Assembly: GCF_010015445.1 (NCBI RefSeq)
Contig: NC_053134.1
Span: forward strand, 8,161,765-8,225,764
Direction of reading: 5' to 3'
Origin: Perca fluviatilis
Lineage: Eukaryota > Chordata > Actinopteri > Perciformes > Percidae
DNA: 64,000 nt
The first letter of the stretch is position 1. Each line of letters opens with the position of its first letter. Both the position numbers and the translations under genes were made by a program. Positions 11,776-26,096 of the stretch are shown in pieces. The notes under the pieces were generated by a model. The model was not told the origin of the DNA. It saw nothing but the letters and a program-made list of their open reading frames with translations, and did no database searches.

Positions 11776-14700
11776 TCCATTGCATTTTGTTTTTATTGAT
11801 ACACCAACTTTTTTCACCTCAACCAAGAATAAAAACTTTTTTAAGTCAAGGAACATTTCCTTGCCTCTGGGGTACTGTTTGTCAAATTCCAATGCAGAAA
11901 GCTGGATTTAACTAAATAGAGCAAGAGTCAAATCTTAAATCTAACAAGCAGCCTAAGTTGCATCAAATCCTGGAATATGCTTGAAATGGCTCCGTCAAAG
12001 AGGCCAATTAGACTAACTGTTGATACTTGGTACTTGTGCTTCAGTCAAGAGCAAAGGTGTTGTGTGTGGTTGAAAGTTAAATTTAGTGCTCCAAGTAACC
12101 CAGCATACATTGGCTTACAGTACATGTTACTCCAAAAGAAATACATGGTTCATAGAGAATGAATTTGCAAATTAATATATCACACTATGTGTATCCATCT
12201 ACAACAGCCTGAATATTACTAATGCATCTTTTGCATTATGTCATTGACTATATATTCTTCTTAGATTCAAATATCTACAAATGAGATTAACAACTGACCA
12301 TCCCACTGTCCATTTATATCACTCCTATAGACAACACATCACATATTTTTCAGTGTACACAACACTGCCAAGCTTATATGGAATAGGAAGGACAGTCTCA
12401 CAACACAATATTAAGCTTGGGCTCATATTGATGTTTAAATCTCAACATCTATTTAATAAGAAGCTGGAGGGACCAATGTTTAACGACAGGGACACAAAGC
12501 CAATATCCGGTATGGAGATATTACCCCTGGGAAGGAAGAGCCTTCATCATTCTATGAATCTCGTCATACCTCCCCTTTGAGTTTGAAGGCTTGATGGAGC
12601 CATCTCCATTGTTTTCCCGATGCTGGTTGCTTCCTTCCCACCAGACCAGCAGCCTTGACAACAGCCATCCGAGACCCACTTGAATTTGGCGAAAAGAATT
12701 TGGCAGAAGGAAACCAACCAGGCAGTTAGCAAACAGCCAAAAGATGAATACACCTCTATTCTGCCAAACCTTTGCACAGGGGCAGTCGTAATTGTGTGGG
12801 ATGTAATGAGACTGCCATATGAGACCGTCTGGTATCCCCCCTGTTTTTGAGCTGTTTACATATCATAAAGGACTAATGGCTTGTTTTGTACGTAGCGTGC
12901 CATTTGCGGTCAATGATGGAGTAGGGGTTTCTGGCAATACTTTGTCAACTTACAAGGTGCATGGAGAAAGGAACACAGTCTGAAATAACTAATAAACTCT
13001 CAAGGGCAACTTTATTGTAAGATGTTGTATGTCGAGCCTAATAAAAGCCACAATCTGAAAGAAGTTGACCAAAAAATGTTAAGAACATTTAGACAAAAAA
13101 ATTTTAAATGACTTGTTTTGCAGCAAATTGTAAGTAGTAGAGGATAAGTAAATTTGTTCCATCCAGTTTTTTTATTTGGAATGACAATCTTAAAGTACTC
13201 ACGACAGAAACTGATGAAGAAATCTATCCAAAAATAAATGTATCCTTGAAAAACAACACAAGGACAGCCGAAAACTTCACAATTATAATCAAGGTGTGGT
13301 CAGTGAAGGTCAAGCATGTTATATTGCTATTCAATACACCATCTGGCCAAAGCAGGCAAGTAGGCTTTGATGCTTGCCAGAGCCTCAGAACTGGCATCTA
13401 ACTAAAACAGATATTTTGAATTAAACTTTAGCAGAGAGAGAGAGACCCAATCAGCACTAAGAGACAAGATGACTAAATCCCTCCCAGGCAACATGAAAGT
13501 TAATGTAAAACCAGCAGACACAGGAGGTCTCTTGGTGCTTATACAAAAAAACAACAGGGGTAATGACTAACAATACAAGCTCCCTGTGAAGCATTCTTAG
13601 GTTTAAGCTTAAAATGTATAATTCTTTTCTCTGCTGCACACAGAAAGAGACTTGAGCATCTCAGAAAAACAGCACTTGAAGAGTCGACATCACTAATATG
13701 GTAGAAACGGTCACTTTGCTTAGATGCTGCTGCTGCGAATAGAACACATCCTTTTATGTATGATAAATAAACCTTTGTTATAGGCTTGGACATTCCTGTA
13801 AAGGTTTCTGAGGTATTAGTGTTCAAACTCCATCTCTTTGGAGTATCAACAGTAAAAACACATAACAGCCCAGCAGAACCAATTTCTGCACATCAATTCT
13901 GGTCTGCCTCAGTCCATTGAGGCTGGAAGAATAATCAAATGTTTTGTTTGCTTTGGGGTTTTTTTTTCTGTAAAAGGAGAAAGGATGGGTCTCTGCTGTC
14001 AGTTACTGGATGATCTGTTGCTCCAGTCTGGCCAGGCCTGTCAGTCAACATTTCTCTCTCTTGACATCAAAACATTTGATAATCACGCCACTACAGATGC
14101 TGAAGAGAAGGGGAAGACAAAACGCCGTGCCTACTAATTATGCTGCCTGAAATGTGTCTTTGTCAAAGGACTAAACTGCATGACATTTAACAATAAATCA
14201 CATTTTGCCAATTTACTTAGCTGAATGTGCAAGAGTAACAATCAAGAACTGAATGCATGCAAATGAAAAATGAATATGTGACAGGAATATACGAAACAGG
14301 CGTATTCAGTGTGGCGCATCCATGGCTTTGATTGTTTAGAGGGAGAATATAAGATGATGAAACAGACTTGTCACTTTTATTATGGAGATAAGTGTCTTTT
14401 GCAAACATATGTTTACGTCTCAAACCACTAAAGGCTTTGCCAGCGCTCTGCTCCGCGTGTAGGTGGAACACAGTCCATAATCAAAACTCTAAAGCTGCAG
14501 GTAGGCAACCTCAAATTGAATCTGACCCTTTAAACATTTGATTCTAATCTGGAGTGTGTGTTTTCTTGTAGAGGCTCTTTGATTGGTCACAATGGCCCAG
14601 ATTTATTTAGTAGCACTAAGGAAGACATTTTATACTGTACTGTAGATGTTTTTTCCCCAATGGAGCCAAAAAATAGCGATTACCTTGAAGTCAAAAGACA

Positions 14701-15928
14701 TCCTCATAAACATTTCTACAGCCCAGCTGAAGTGGAGCAAATTTGATCACTCAGCATTGAGTAAATAAAAAGTAAAAAAAGGGTTGAGTAAATGGAGAAA
14801 TGTTGTTCTTGTATAAATTAAATGTTGTTTGGGTCTGCTTGAGTGCGACAAAAAAACTTCGATAACTGTCTGGGCAGAGTAGAATGCCCTTGAAGCTGGC
14901 ACTCAAATCAGACAGCATAATAACATTCAGATGGTCTCCCTGCATGAAGATGACGCAGCATTGGCAGCTCTGCCTCTCCTGTGCTTTGCCCTTGAATGAT
15001 AAAGCCTTTACACTTTGCATTTACACAGTTAGTTTGACTTCCGTCACAGGGTTTTTTTGCTTGGTAAAAAGAAACATCGCAAATTATATCCTTGCATCCA
15101 TTGTTGCACCTGAGACACACGACTCCCTCTTAATGCAGGAGTTGAAAGGTAAGACTTTGCATAACTTGAAGGCTTACATGGTTTATTGGAGGAGACAACC
15201 ATGACCATGTGCGGCATACTGCCAGGCTTACTGGTCACCTCCCCGGTCACGATGACCCACTTTGAGCCGAACATCGATCAAACAATGTTTAATTTCAAAT
15301 AGAGCATCTTAAGTCTCAGCCAGTCTGGGTAAGCTGTTTAAGGAAATGCTCTTAGAGTTAAACCTAGATCCATAACGCAATTCCATCAAAGACAATCCGT
15401 CTTTGTTTACGTGATACACCACTGTACCCTCTAGACTGCAAGATAGCGAGAAAAACCTGGTTGCTAATAAGATATTTTATAGATTCACAGAATATGAGCC
15501 AATCTAGAAAGAGGATTAAATACTCTTATTTCTTCCCCCTCTCTGCTTAGGTTTGATCAGGACTCAATCCTCTCATGTCACACAATCAAACTAAATGACA
15601 GCACTCAAGAGTCTGCACTCCGGATAATCATGCAATCAAATTGCATTATTTGGATTCCACAGGTGCAAAGCGAATGTGGAGCATTTGTTATTGAGGCTAA
15701 TTTGAGTCGTATTTTGCTCATTCGCCTCAACAGATCTCTGCGGAAATCATTTTTCCATGATGAGGGTTTCCTTCATATTTGAATGTTTGGTAATGGGATG
15801 TTATGGACTACAATTTCAGTGATAACAATTTTGTGAAGGACTTTAGTGCTACATTGTATTATTCAATGTATTTTTTTTTTTTAAATACAGCCTGTCCAGC
15901 CCTCAGGCCATAATCACCTGGTAGGTGA
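11776..15928. other. Long unassigned stretch
   Basis: No gene or classifiable mobile element is recognised in 4.1 kb. Several short open frames on both strands (for example 14217-14471 minus, 14884-15204 plus, 15044-15274 minus) overlap one another and lack motifs. The part at about 15595-15770 has clustered TAAT/ATTGCA-type words and few simple repeats. It is a weak candidate for conserved regulatory DNA. Confidence 0.4.
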
Positions 15929-16264
15929 CTAGGGCTGGGCAATATATTGATATTATATCGATATCGATATTTGAGGCTAGATATCGTCTTAAATTTTGGA
16001 TATTATATCGTAATAAGACAAGTGTTGTCTTTTTCTGGTTTTAAAGGCTACATTACAGTAAAGTGGTGTAATTTTCTTAACTTACCAGACTGCTTTAGCT
16101 GTTCTATTATTTGCCTTTTCTCACTTAGTTATTATATTCACAATACTGATAATTAGTTATCTAAAATCTAATTGTGTAAATATTTTGTGAAAGCACCAAT
16201 TGTCATCCCTACAAAATTGTCGCGATATCGATATTCGATTTTCATCCATATTGCTTAGCCCTAG
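15929..16264. mobile_element. hAT-like miniature element, CTAGGGCTGGGCAATAT ends
   Basis: The left end CTAGGGCTGGGCAATAT and right end ATATTGCTTAGCCCTAG are inverted copies matching at 15 of 17 positions. Subterminal GATATCGATATT words flank an AT-rich core of about 250 bp with no transposase frame. An 8-bp target duplication could not be confirmed. The ends and size fit a non-autonomous hAT derivative common in fishes. Confidence 0.75.
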
Positions 16265-16348
16265 CATAGACCGAAAAAAATATTTTTATCTTTGCAGGAT
16301 ACTCTTCAGTATATTATTTAGGCAAAGAAAGAGACAGATGGTGAGTTG

Positions 16349-18005
<1,657 letters not shown>

Positions 18006-19928
18006 CAGTGTTTCCCTGCGCAGGTAGATTAAGACCTGCTCAGGTAGATAAAAATCAGAATTACTGTTTTTTTTTCTCCTCCCAATCAATGAAGTATTTT
18101 TTTTACAGTGCACCCAGACCAGCGGCATCTGGCCCCTCGCCCTCGTGAAGTTGCGCGCACATGACACATCGTCAACATTCACTTCAGGCTCAGAGGCTTC
18201 ACGTTAGTAGTAGCAGCATGCTGCTTGTGTTGTTGTGCCTTCCCGGATTATCTGTACTGATAAACCGTAGAAACGCCGCGGCCACACCACTGTGAAAGCG
18301 CCCCGAGCGTAATTTATCAGAATCTGGCTGATCACCAACTCTGTGGAAGTCTCCGCTCGAGCTTATCTTTAAAATGAAGTTAACTGGAGCTAACCGCTAA
18401 ACAGAGATAATCGTTGCTAACTGAGCCTTCAGTTAGTCTCCATGGCCGTATGAACTGTATTTAAGGCCTCGAGCCCAACTAAAACCTGAGATTTTAAGTT
18501 GGCTGTAAAAGTTTTAAACTACAATTCAGAGTTGTTTGAATGACAGAAATCTATTCAGATGAGATCTTAATGACTGCAACACAAACAATGTATCTAGGAT
18601 CCCCAAAACACAGATTAAAATACTTTAAAGAACGAACAATGATCAACAACAAACAAAATTAACAATAATTAACTTTAGATTGCCTTAGTCTTATATGATT
18701 TAACAGGAGTTAGGAGGTGTTAACATGTTACTGTCTGTATGGATCATAGTTTTAAGGTTAAGTTGTGAATATAAGACCTATGTAACATTTGGGCTCCAGG
18801 TAACAGGGCTCCAGACTGCGACCAAATGGTTGCATTTTGCGACCAAAATTTGAGAGTGTGCGACTGAATTTTACATCCAGTCGCACATGTGCCCCCTTTT
18901 TTTTTACACGTTAATGTCAAATTGTCGGTAACTGAGCGCGTAAGCGCAAGCTTATCTGTCCTCTCAGAAAGTTGACAGAGAGCAGAGCTCTGACACAAAC
19001 ACACACGCACACACGCAGAGCTGCAGACGATGCAAATTAAGCCTACGTCGGCTCTGCAGTTTTGTTGAAGTCACGGCGATGCCGAGAAAGCGCTTGCAAG
19101 TATGGTTACAGTTTTAAAAACTTCATGCAGACAGGACAGCGTTTGCTGCGATATGATATTAATGGCGAGCCGAAAGCGGTTGCGGTGCTATTGACGTTAA
19201 ACTTCCTCTGAGAAAAACAGGCACAGTGGTTTCTATGCCCTGATGACTGACTGACTGGCTGAGGTATGAAGGCAAGGCAACTTTATTTCTACAGCACCTT
19301 TCAGCAACAAGGCAATTCAAAGTGCTTTACATGACACATTAAAGAGCAATTCAAAAACGGTCATGATGAAAATAAAACGTTGGTAAAACAATGGTGCCTT
19401 CTATGTTGAATCTTCAAAAGTGACACTGAATTTGAAACAGCACATTGTAATTTCTGCATCTATTATCTAAGTATTTATTAGTAATACAGTGGAAATTAGT
19501 AGATATGTGAATATTTGGTTAGCATTTGACAGTTGACTTACGGTGTGTGCCCCTAAATTTTCTGGTTGCGCCCCTAAAATTTTTAGTTGGGGGCCACTGT
19601 GCTCCTAGTGAAAAAAGTTAGTCTGGAGCCCTGGGTAATCAGGTATTTTATCTGCTGAACCATACAGTACAATTTATTTGACAAACTAACCACATTTGAT
19701 TGACAAATTAAAAGGCTACACTTATCTGTATCATCTTCTAGTCTAGATTGTTTAATATGTAAATAGTTGAAATGATCTGCTAATGTTATGTAGTAATTTC
19801 TTTTCAATAAATAGTTCATAAACCTTTGTGAGACTAGTTCATTACTGAACCCAGCCGTCACACGCCGCGCCGTCACATCCTGCGCCACCCACCAACACAA
19901 GTAAATTCTCAACGTGTGGGAAACACTG
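18006..19928. mobile_element. hAT-like element with CAGTGTTTCCC ends, containing a nested element
   Basis: The left end CAGTGTTTCCC and right end GGGAAACACTG are perfect 11-bp inverted copies and match the typical end of Ac/Charlie-type hAT elements. The segment inside the right end carries the GC-rich block GCCACCCACCAACACAAG, and the left subterminal region is also GC-rich. A second element (18804-19633) sits inside. No 8-bp TSD could be matched (AAATACTG against AACTGAAT), so pairing of the two ends rests on the inverted repeat. No transposase frame remains. Confidence 0.6.
18804..19633. mobile_element. Nested hAT-like element, CAGGGCTCCAGACT ends
   Basis: The ends CAGGGCTCCAGACT and AGTCTGGAGCCCTG are perfect 14-bp inverted repeats. 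Subterminal GCGACCAAA-type words lie inside the left end, and GGTTGCGCCCCTAAAATTTTT lies inside the right. The interior (about 18935-19260) is the same core found in the elements at 22690 and 40725. A segment beginning AAGGCAAGGCAACTTTATTT (about 19270) is shared with the 22690 copy. GGTAA occurs close to both outer ends, but a clean 8-bp TSD is not visible. No transposase frame is present. Confidence 0.75.
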
Positions 19929-20740
19929 AACTGAATATTTAAAAGAAAAACTGCAAATGGTGTTTTCAAAACCTGGTTCTCTCAGGGAGTTATGTATACG
20001 TTTTGAAACCAGTTCTACCCATATTTATGACAATTTTCAAAAGAAATGAATTCATCCAAAGATTTATTTATTTTTAAATTTAAAACCCCAAAACAATGTT
20101 CTCCAAGTGTATTTTAAGGCCTAATGGCTGCATTAAATCAAACCGATTTCACAAACAGGCTTGTGCAAGACTGGAAGGATGATGTTCTTGAGTATAATAA
20201 ATACAATGTGAAATGTGTTTTCACAGCAGGGACATTGAGACTGTGAAAAAGGCAATCGCTCACCTTGATGCAATTATATTCTCAAGTTTTTACAGTATAA
20301 GTCCAGCAGCGGTTGCGATTGACAAGCCTATTTCCACCTCCATTCTAGATTGCGGTGAAGCCAGCGGGGTGCACAGATGGTCTGGCTGTGGCTCGTCACA
20401 ATGGCATATTCAGGATTCTATGAGTCAAGCTATTTGAGCCTTTTATGACCTTTTATGTTTCATTAAGAAGTCAGAGCACAGCGGCCGGCACGTCAAACTG
20501 AACAAAAATGGCCAAGCTTCAACCATTTCAAACATCTAATTCTTAAAAAAATAAATAAAATAGAGCTTTGAAATAATGAAGCACCATTTAGCTGTGGGAT
20601 GCGATGCAATCAAAGTTTGCATAGTCTCTATGAATGAGTTTTAATGTATGCAAATGTCAAATTCTGTGAGCCTGCAAGCTGACTGACTGACTAAGTATTA
20701 AAAATAAAAATAAAATAAAAAAATAGTACCACCTACAGTA
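19929..20740. other. Unassigned sequence
   Basis: No supported gene. A perfect ATGCAAAT octamer lies at 20648-20655, with a related TTTGCATAG just upstream, but no other support for regulation is seen. Confidence 0.4.
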
Positions 20741-21200
20741 GGATTGGGCATCAAGAAGTGGTTCCAACTTGGAATCGTTTCAAAAATTACGATCCCAATG
20801 GAATAGTTATTTTATTGGAATAGTTCGTAAAATTTGGTTTTGAATATGATCATCGGTTCCACATTTAACATGCGCATGTCACTTTTTGTGTTGTAGCCAA
20901 ATGCTCATCTGTGAAATAAGCATGTGACCCGTGTGCCTAATCAGTTGTTTGTTTGGGCAGAAGGGACACTACCTCCCCAGCTCACATCCATTATCCTTAA
21001 TTAACGGAGCAGAGGGCTGCAGATGAGGCAGAGCGGCTCAGTATGGAGGCAGAAGTGCGGGTTTGCATTAAAAGGAGCTCCTCTGTTATGATCGGAGCAG
21101 ATTTAAAGGACGAAAAAAAAAAAAAAAAAAAAAACTTTAACCAGCAACATTTACAACAAAGTTTGTGAATAATGGGCGTCATGCTGCGTTTTTGCAGAAA
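20741..21200. mobile_element. Truncated hAT-like element, AGGATTGGGCATCAAGAAGTGG end
   Basis: The left part contains ATTGGGCATCAAGAAGTGG, TTCCAACTTGGAATCGTTTC and TATTGGAATAGTTCGTAAAA, in the order seen at the end of a common fish hAT family (GGGCATCGAGAACCGGTTCC type). A GC-richer block with a 21-base A run (21113-21134) follows. No right terminus is present. The right limit is approximate. Confidence 0.55.
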
Positions 21201-21937
21201 ACAAAATGCTAATTTGACCTTTTTGTTTTTTCTTCCAGGAAATCCTCATCACATCATAGCGCCTCATTGAATACAAGTGATTCAGAACTTCACAGAACAA
21301 TTACATCATGGCTAATCAGAGAAAATGAGTACCCAGCATAGTTAAGTGCCGCCTCTGTCAACATTCAAGACAGCTACCTATTCAAAAGTTGAAAGTACCG
21401 TAAAGGAACACTTATGGTCTAAACTCCCTGACCCCCTATAGCGAGGTCTGAGGACGAGATTAAATCATTCTCTCTTGGACTGAAAAAATAAGATGAACTG
21501 TTTTTCATTCTAAAGACCCACAAAATGTTTGAGGTGTCGATGAGAATTTGACCTTCAGGTGCCAGCAGAGCCACGTTAGTGTAAAGTGCATTTGGTGAAG
21601 AGGGAATCTGAAACAACCTGTTGAGTAGAACTTATTAACTTCAAGAGATACAAATTCACTTATTTAATGTCTTACAGAGTTACGGTAGTAGAAGAAGAAG
21701 ATTTATTATTATTTTTGTTGATTCAGTGCATTGATAGTATTTAGGTCTTCACATGGTCTAATCGGTTTCTAGTAACGTTTATCACACGCTGTACGCTCAT
21801 CTACGGTATTGAAAAATATATCTATATTCAAAAGAGAGACTTTTTACGCATATTTCCAAAATGGTTTCAAGAAGTGTTTGTTTAACCCCCCAAAAAAAAC
21901 GTACTGCTTTCATTCCTTAAAGGGTCATTGTAACGGC
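21201..21937. other. Unassigned sequence
   Basis: No gene or classified repeat is recognised. Part of it may belong to the element whose end lies at 21977-22065. Confidence 0.4.

Positions 21938-21976
<39 letters not shown>
21938..21976. repeat. (TGA)n microsatellite
   Basis: Thirteen units of the trinucleotide TGA/GAT in a row. Confidence 0.95.
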
Positions 21977-22065
21977 CGTAATACCGTATACCATGAAACC
22001 GTGAAATATTTTGAGACATTATCCTACCGTGAAAGTCTCATATCGTTGAGAGTGTGAACTGTCAA
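21977..22065. repeat. hAT-like terminal fragment, ACCGTGAAACCGTGA type
   Basis: The words ATACCGTATACCATGAAACC, TTTTGAGACATTATCCTACC and GTGAAAGTCTCATATCGTTG occur in this order, as near one end of a common fish non-autonomous hAT element. No partner end or TSD is found. Confidence 0.45.
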
Positions 22066-22681
22066 GTATAAGAAAAAATCATGATGTATTGCTATCCCTT
22101 TTGTTCTTTTTTTATGTGGGTCTGTCTGAGTCGACCATAATTTGGATTAGGTCTAATTATCCTTAGACAAGTTCTGTTTCTTAAATACTATACTATAACT
22201 ATACGTATAACTATTTATGCATGTGTAGTTTAGTTAAGTGTTCTCTGGGACCTCCTGTTGGATAGCTCTGTAATGTGATTAAAGCAAGGATAAACAGTTG
22301 ACCTTAGTCAAACCTTTTGAAAAGTATGCCTTCCAACAACCCAAAACTATCTTAAGTACCTGTTGTAGCATGCAGGTTTGTCAGTACATGAGGGTCAGCT
22401 AGCTGGCAAGTGCAAAGGACAAGACCTCTAAGATGCTCTCTCTAGTCAGTGAGTCCAGCTATTTTTAGTCACCAAAAAAAGATCCAAGTTAGCTAACTAC
22501 TTATTAAAACTTGGTATCTCATGTTGTAATGGTACCGTATTACTGTAAATACACAAGTTGTTACATGTTAAAAAGGACAGAGTTAAGCTATGTGATAGAA
22601 AGCAGACAAAAGAGAAGAAAATGCAACATAGTCCACTCTGCTTTAGATAAGATTTAAATGTATTGTTTAATATTAATATGT
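22066..22681. other. Unassigned sequence
   Basis: No supported feature. Confidence 0.4.
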
Positions 22682-22689
22682 GATCTAAT

Positions 22690-22851
22690 TAGGGTTGGGT
22701 ACCGAACCCTATACTTTTACCGGTACCGACTGAATCACGTCGGTATTACCGAGAGTATTTGTTTACGTAAAATCAAACTGTGCCAAATTTCGGTACCTGA
22801 GAGCGTGTAAGCGCAAGCTTATCTGTCCTCTCTGCATGTTGACAGAGAGAG

Positions 22852-22897
<46 letters not shown>

Positions 22898-23562
22898 GCG
22901 CGCGCGCGCAGAGGTGCGGACGGCGCAAACTACGTGGGCTCTGCAGTTTTGTTGAAGTCACGGCCTCTAAAGTGGTTTCAGGTGTGGTTACAGTTTTTCA
23001 AAACTTCACGCAGACACCATTCACTGTGATATGATATTAATGGCGAGCCGAAAGCAGTCGTGGTGCTGTTGACGTTACACTTCCTGTGAGACAAGCAGGC
23101 ACAACAGTGGTTTCCATGCCCTGGGGACTGACTGACAGGCTGAGATTGTAAGGCAAGGCAACTTTATTTCTACAGCACCTTTCAGCAACAAGGCAATTCA
23201 AAGTGCTTTACATGAAACATTGTAGAGCAATTAAAAACGGTCAAGATGAAAATAAAACAGGCTAAAAAAAGAATACTATACAAATACAAGAATAAAAGTA
23301 GAATAATTATTCAATTTAATAGGTTGTAGGGATGGGTTTGGGAGGAGAGAGGGAGGGGTTTTATTTTTATTTAATTTCTGTCAGTGTAACATTCTAAATA
23401 AATAACATAATGTTCTAAGTAAATAGGATAAATAGGTTTGGAATTATTTTTACAACTGAAATATTTTTTTTTGTAATTACAAAGGGAAACAAGTACCGTT
23501 AGGTACCGGGAACCGAATTTCGATACCGATATTGGTTCAGATGCGAAAGGTACACAACCGTA
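22690..23562. mobile_element. hAT-like element with 8-bp TSD, TAGGGTTGGGTACCGAA ends
   Basis: The left end TAGGGTTGGGTACCGAA pairs with the right end GGTACACAACCGTA as an imperfect inverted repeat. GATCTAAT (22682-22689) and GATCTAAA (23563-23570) flank it, an 8-bp TSD with one mismatch. CGGTACC-type words lie inside both ends. The interior from about 22800 to 23150 is the core shared with the elements at 18804 and 40725. It is followed by the AAGGCAAGGCAACTTTATTT segment, which the 18804 element also has. A 59-base alternating purine-pyrimidine tract lies within. There is no transposase frame. Confidence 0.85.
22852..22910. repeat. (CA)n/(CG)n alternating purine-pyrimidine tract
   Basis: Fifty-nine bases alternate purine and pyrimidine without a break: a GCGCG start, a long CA run, then CGCACGCGCGCGCGCGCA. 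Such CG-capped CA tracts are classic candidates for left-handed Z-DNA. It lies in the core shared by three transposons and is expanded only in this copy. Confidence 0.9.
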
Positions 23563-23570
23563 GATCTAAA

Positions 23571-24844
23571 TTAATCAACAGCTTGCTGTGGACAGATCCA
23601 AACATGCATAAACATGAACAGATCTTCCTTATGGGATTAGTATGCAAAAGTGTTTTGATTATAATGGCTCGTATATTTGGATGCTAATTTAGAAGTGTGA
23701 TATTGAATTGGTTAAGCTGTGGCCTTATATCGTGCATATAATCAATGTCAGTCAACCCTTTCATTTTAGGATGCTCAATTTCCCCTTTTAATTGGACCTT
23801 AATGTCCATAGGAAATGCCAAAATGAGGACTGTAATTTCCCAGTGCCGCACTACATTCATTATCAATGGTTGGTAAACAAAGGCTACTATTGTTGCCATG
23901 CTCAGTCTCAGCCCACAACTTCAGAACTGATCCTATTCCATTTGCATCTCGGCATATTATAAGAAGCAATTACCAGTGCTATAACAAACCACTCTCTAGG
24001 AAAATCATATATTGATTACAAATTAGTGACTAATGAAAACGGTACCGCCCACTGCTTGGAAAGTAAAATTACCCTTCTGATTATGCTTTCTGCAGATATA
24101 TGTATAGACAATCTCATTTAAAAAAGGTGATGAGCTCTCAGGGAGTCGGCGGAGGGATTTCTGATTGGCTTGTGTGGTTTTCTGCTCCAGTTCCAGCAGA
24201 GAGGTGTGTTACATAAGGTGGCCTGTTGCGTCACGTGAACTAGTCTGTGCTGGACAGAACTAATGCTGTGTGTGCAAGTATGTGACAGAAATTGAATGAA
24301 TTTCTTTTTTTTTAGTGCTAAACGAGGCTGCATATATAATGGTTGCGCAAAATATTAAAAGTCTGCCTCGGAATATGCTAATATTGGGTAATTGGCTATT
24401 ATTTACCTCTGCTCTTTTGTGATTGACAGATTTAATGAAATAAATCAATAAACAATATGGGCTTTTGCTAGAATTTACCTGATCAATGTATTTCACAAGA
24501 TAGGAAGTGTCTCAACTATGGCATTACGCTCAGGATTTTATGTCTGGCATGCATTCTATAAACAAAAAATAATATAATTGATTTGAGGCTTTTCAGATTA
24601 GCCTTTAATGTAATAACTACTTTTAAAATTGTAAAACCTACACCCAGTTGCCAGTTTTTTTTTTTTTTACAATGCTCATAGCTAAAACGAATGCAGTCCA
24701 ACATAACAAACCTGCAATAAATTCTAACTATTAAATGAATCGCCAACATTTATAATAAAAAAAAAATAAAGAAAAGTCTCATTCCAGCTTCTTAATGGGA
24801 ATATTTTCTAGTTTCTTTACTCCTGATATTTACTTATGATAGTA
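23571..24844. other. Unassigned sequence
   Basis: No exon or repeat is recognised. The part at about 23640-23960 is free of simple repeats and could be conserved non-coding DNA, but this is a guess. Confidence 0.4.
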
Positions 24845-25032
24845 AACGGAATATCCTTGAGTCGTGGACAAAACAAGACTTTTGAGAACGTCATTTTGGG
24901 CTTTGGGAAACACGGATTATCATCTTTTCCCCCCATTTTCTGGCATTTTATAGACAAAATATCGAATCGATTAATTGAGAAAATAATCAACAGATTAATC
25001 GACAATGAAAATAATCATTAGTTAGAGCCCTA
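24845..25032. mobile_element. 3' end fragment of a hAT-like repeat (TTAATCGAC...GAGCCCTAG)
   Basis: Blocks TTTTGGGCTTTGGGAAACAC, TTTCTGGCATTTTATAGACA, CGATTAATTGAGAAAATAAT and TAATCGACAATGAAAATAAT end in TTAGTTAGAGCCCTAG. This is the order in the right end of an abundant fish repeat that normally finishes TTAGTTGCAGCCCTA. The left end is not seen, so only one end remains. Confidence 0.6.
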
Positions 25033-26096
25033 GTAAAATGTATATTTCAACGAGGCTGGACTAAATATAAGAAACGCCTCTTAATGCAAGTCAACAGCAC
25101 ATTACAGATTCTAAAATGACTTATCAAGTTCAATCAACAATTCTTAAAAACTTTTTTTTCAGAACAGGAACATTATAATCCTATAAGTTAGAATGTATTG
25201 CATTGTTGATTTAGACTGCATTAGTTTTATACTAGACTGGCAACAGAGAAAATTTGACAATCTAAGTGCAAAGAATGAGATAATAAGAGTAAGAGAAACC
25301 TCAAAGTCAGTCCTCCAGAGGACAAACAAGTATTTTAAAGAGAGTAAAGAGAGTGCAATCAAGGCCCTCTTCTGACTCGTTATTCCTGCATAGCAGCTCC
25401 CACTGAGCCCCCTGTTCCCTTCAAATCACATGCAAATGTAATTTATGTTCCCAAGTTGGCCACATCAACTGCCCACCCACCTCCCAGGATATTTGCATGT
25501 GAAGATTGCACTGCTACACCAGTGAGAAGGTGGAGGGAGTTGTGAGGCGTGAACTGTTGGAGTGGGGGACTGTGAAGGAGCTGTATGTACCCAAAATAAA
25601 TTCATATTCATCAGTTTGTTCTGGAAAGCTTGCAGGACACCAAAAACCACAGAGTGCAGAATACATCAGCCCATGCACGTCAGCTTGATGTACATACCAT
25701 AGCATAGTCTTGTCTTGGACTCTGTTAGCCTAAATAATGACTGTGGCTACATGCACTCACACACACAGAGACACCACCATTTTTTTTTATTAACTCTTAA
25801 TGTAGGTGTGATTTTGTATATTTATTTAACCACTCGTGGTCACTGTAGACAAAGATATGCCTGACTCATAGCTGATGGCAGTTCTTGAACATACTGTACT
25901 GGTACATTTCCATTTCACTTTGCCATGTCAATCTTCTTTTTACATTCTCCTGCTTTACAGTGGCTTATCATTGAATGGGTTGAGACATGGTGCACGTCAA
26001 CAGTTTGACCCAAGACTCATTGATTGGATGCAAAGAAATCAAAGGGCAAGCCTCACCAAGCACAACATTGGCCCTAGAAAAGAAGCCCCTTCATCA
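25033..26096. other. Unassigned sequence
   Basis: No exon or classified repeat. It contains an inverted pair of octamer motifs, listed separately. Confidence 0.4.
25427..25501. promoter_or_regulatory. Inverted pair of ATGCAAAT octamer motifs (candidate POU sites)
   Basis: CACATGCAAAT (25427-25437) and its exact reverse complement ATTTGCATGTG (25491-25501) face each other across 53 bases. The 8-bp core ATGCAAAT is the known binding sequence of POU-domain (Oct) factors. An 11-bp perfect inverted match around the core could mark a regulatory element or be chance. No gene lies close enough to judge. Confidence 0.25.
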
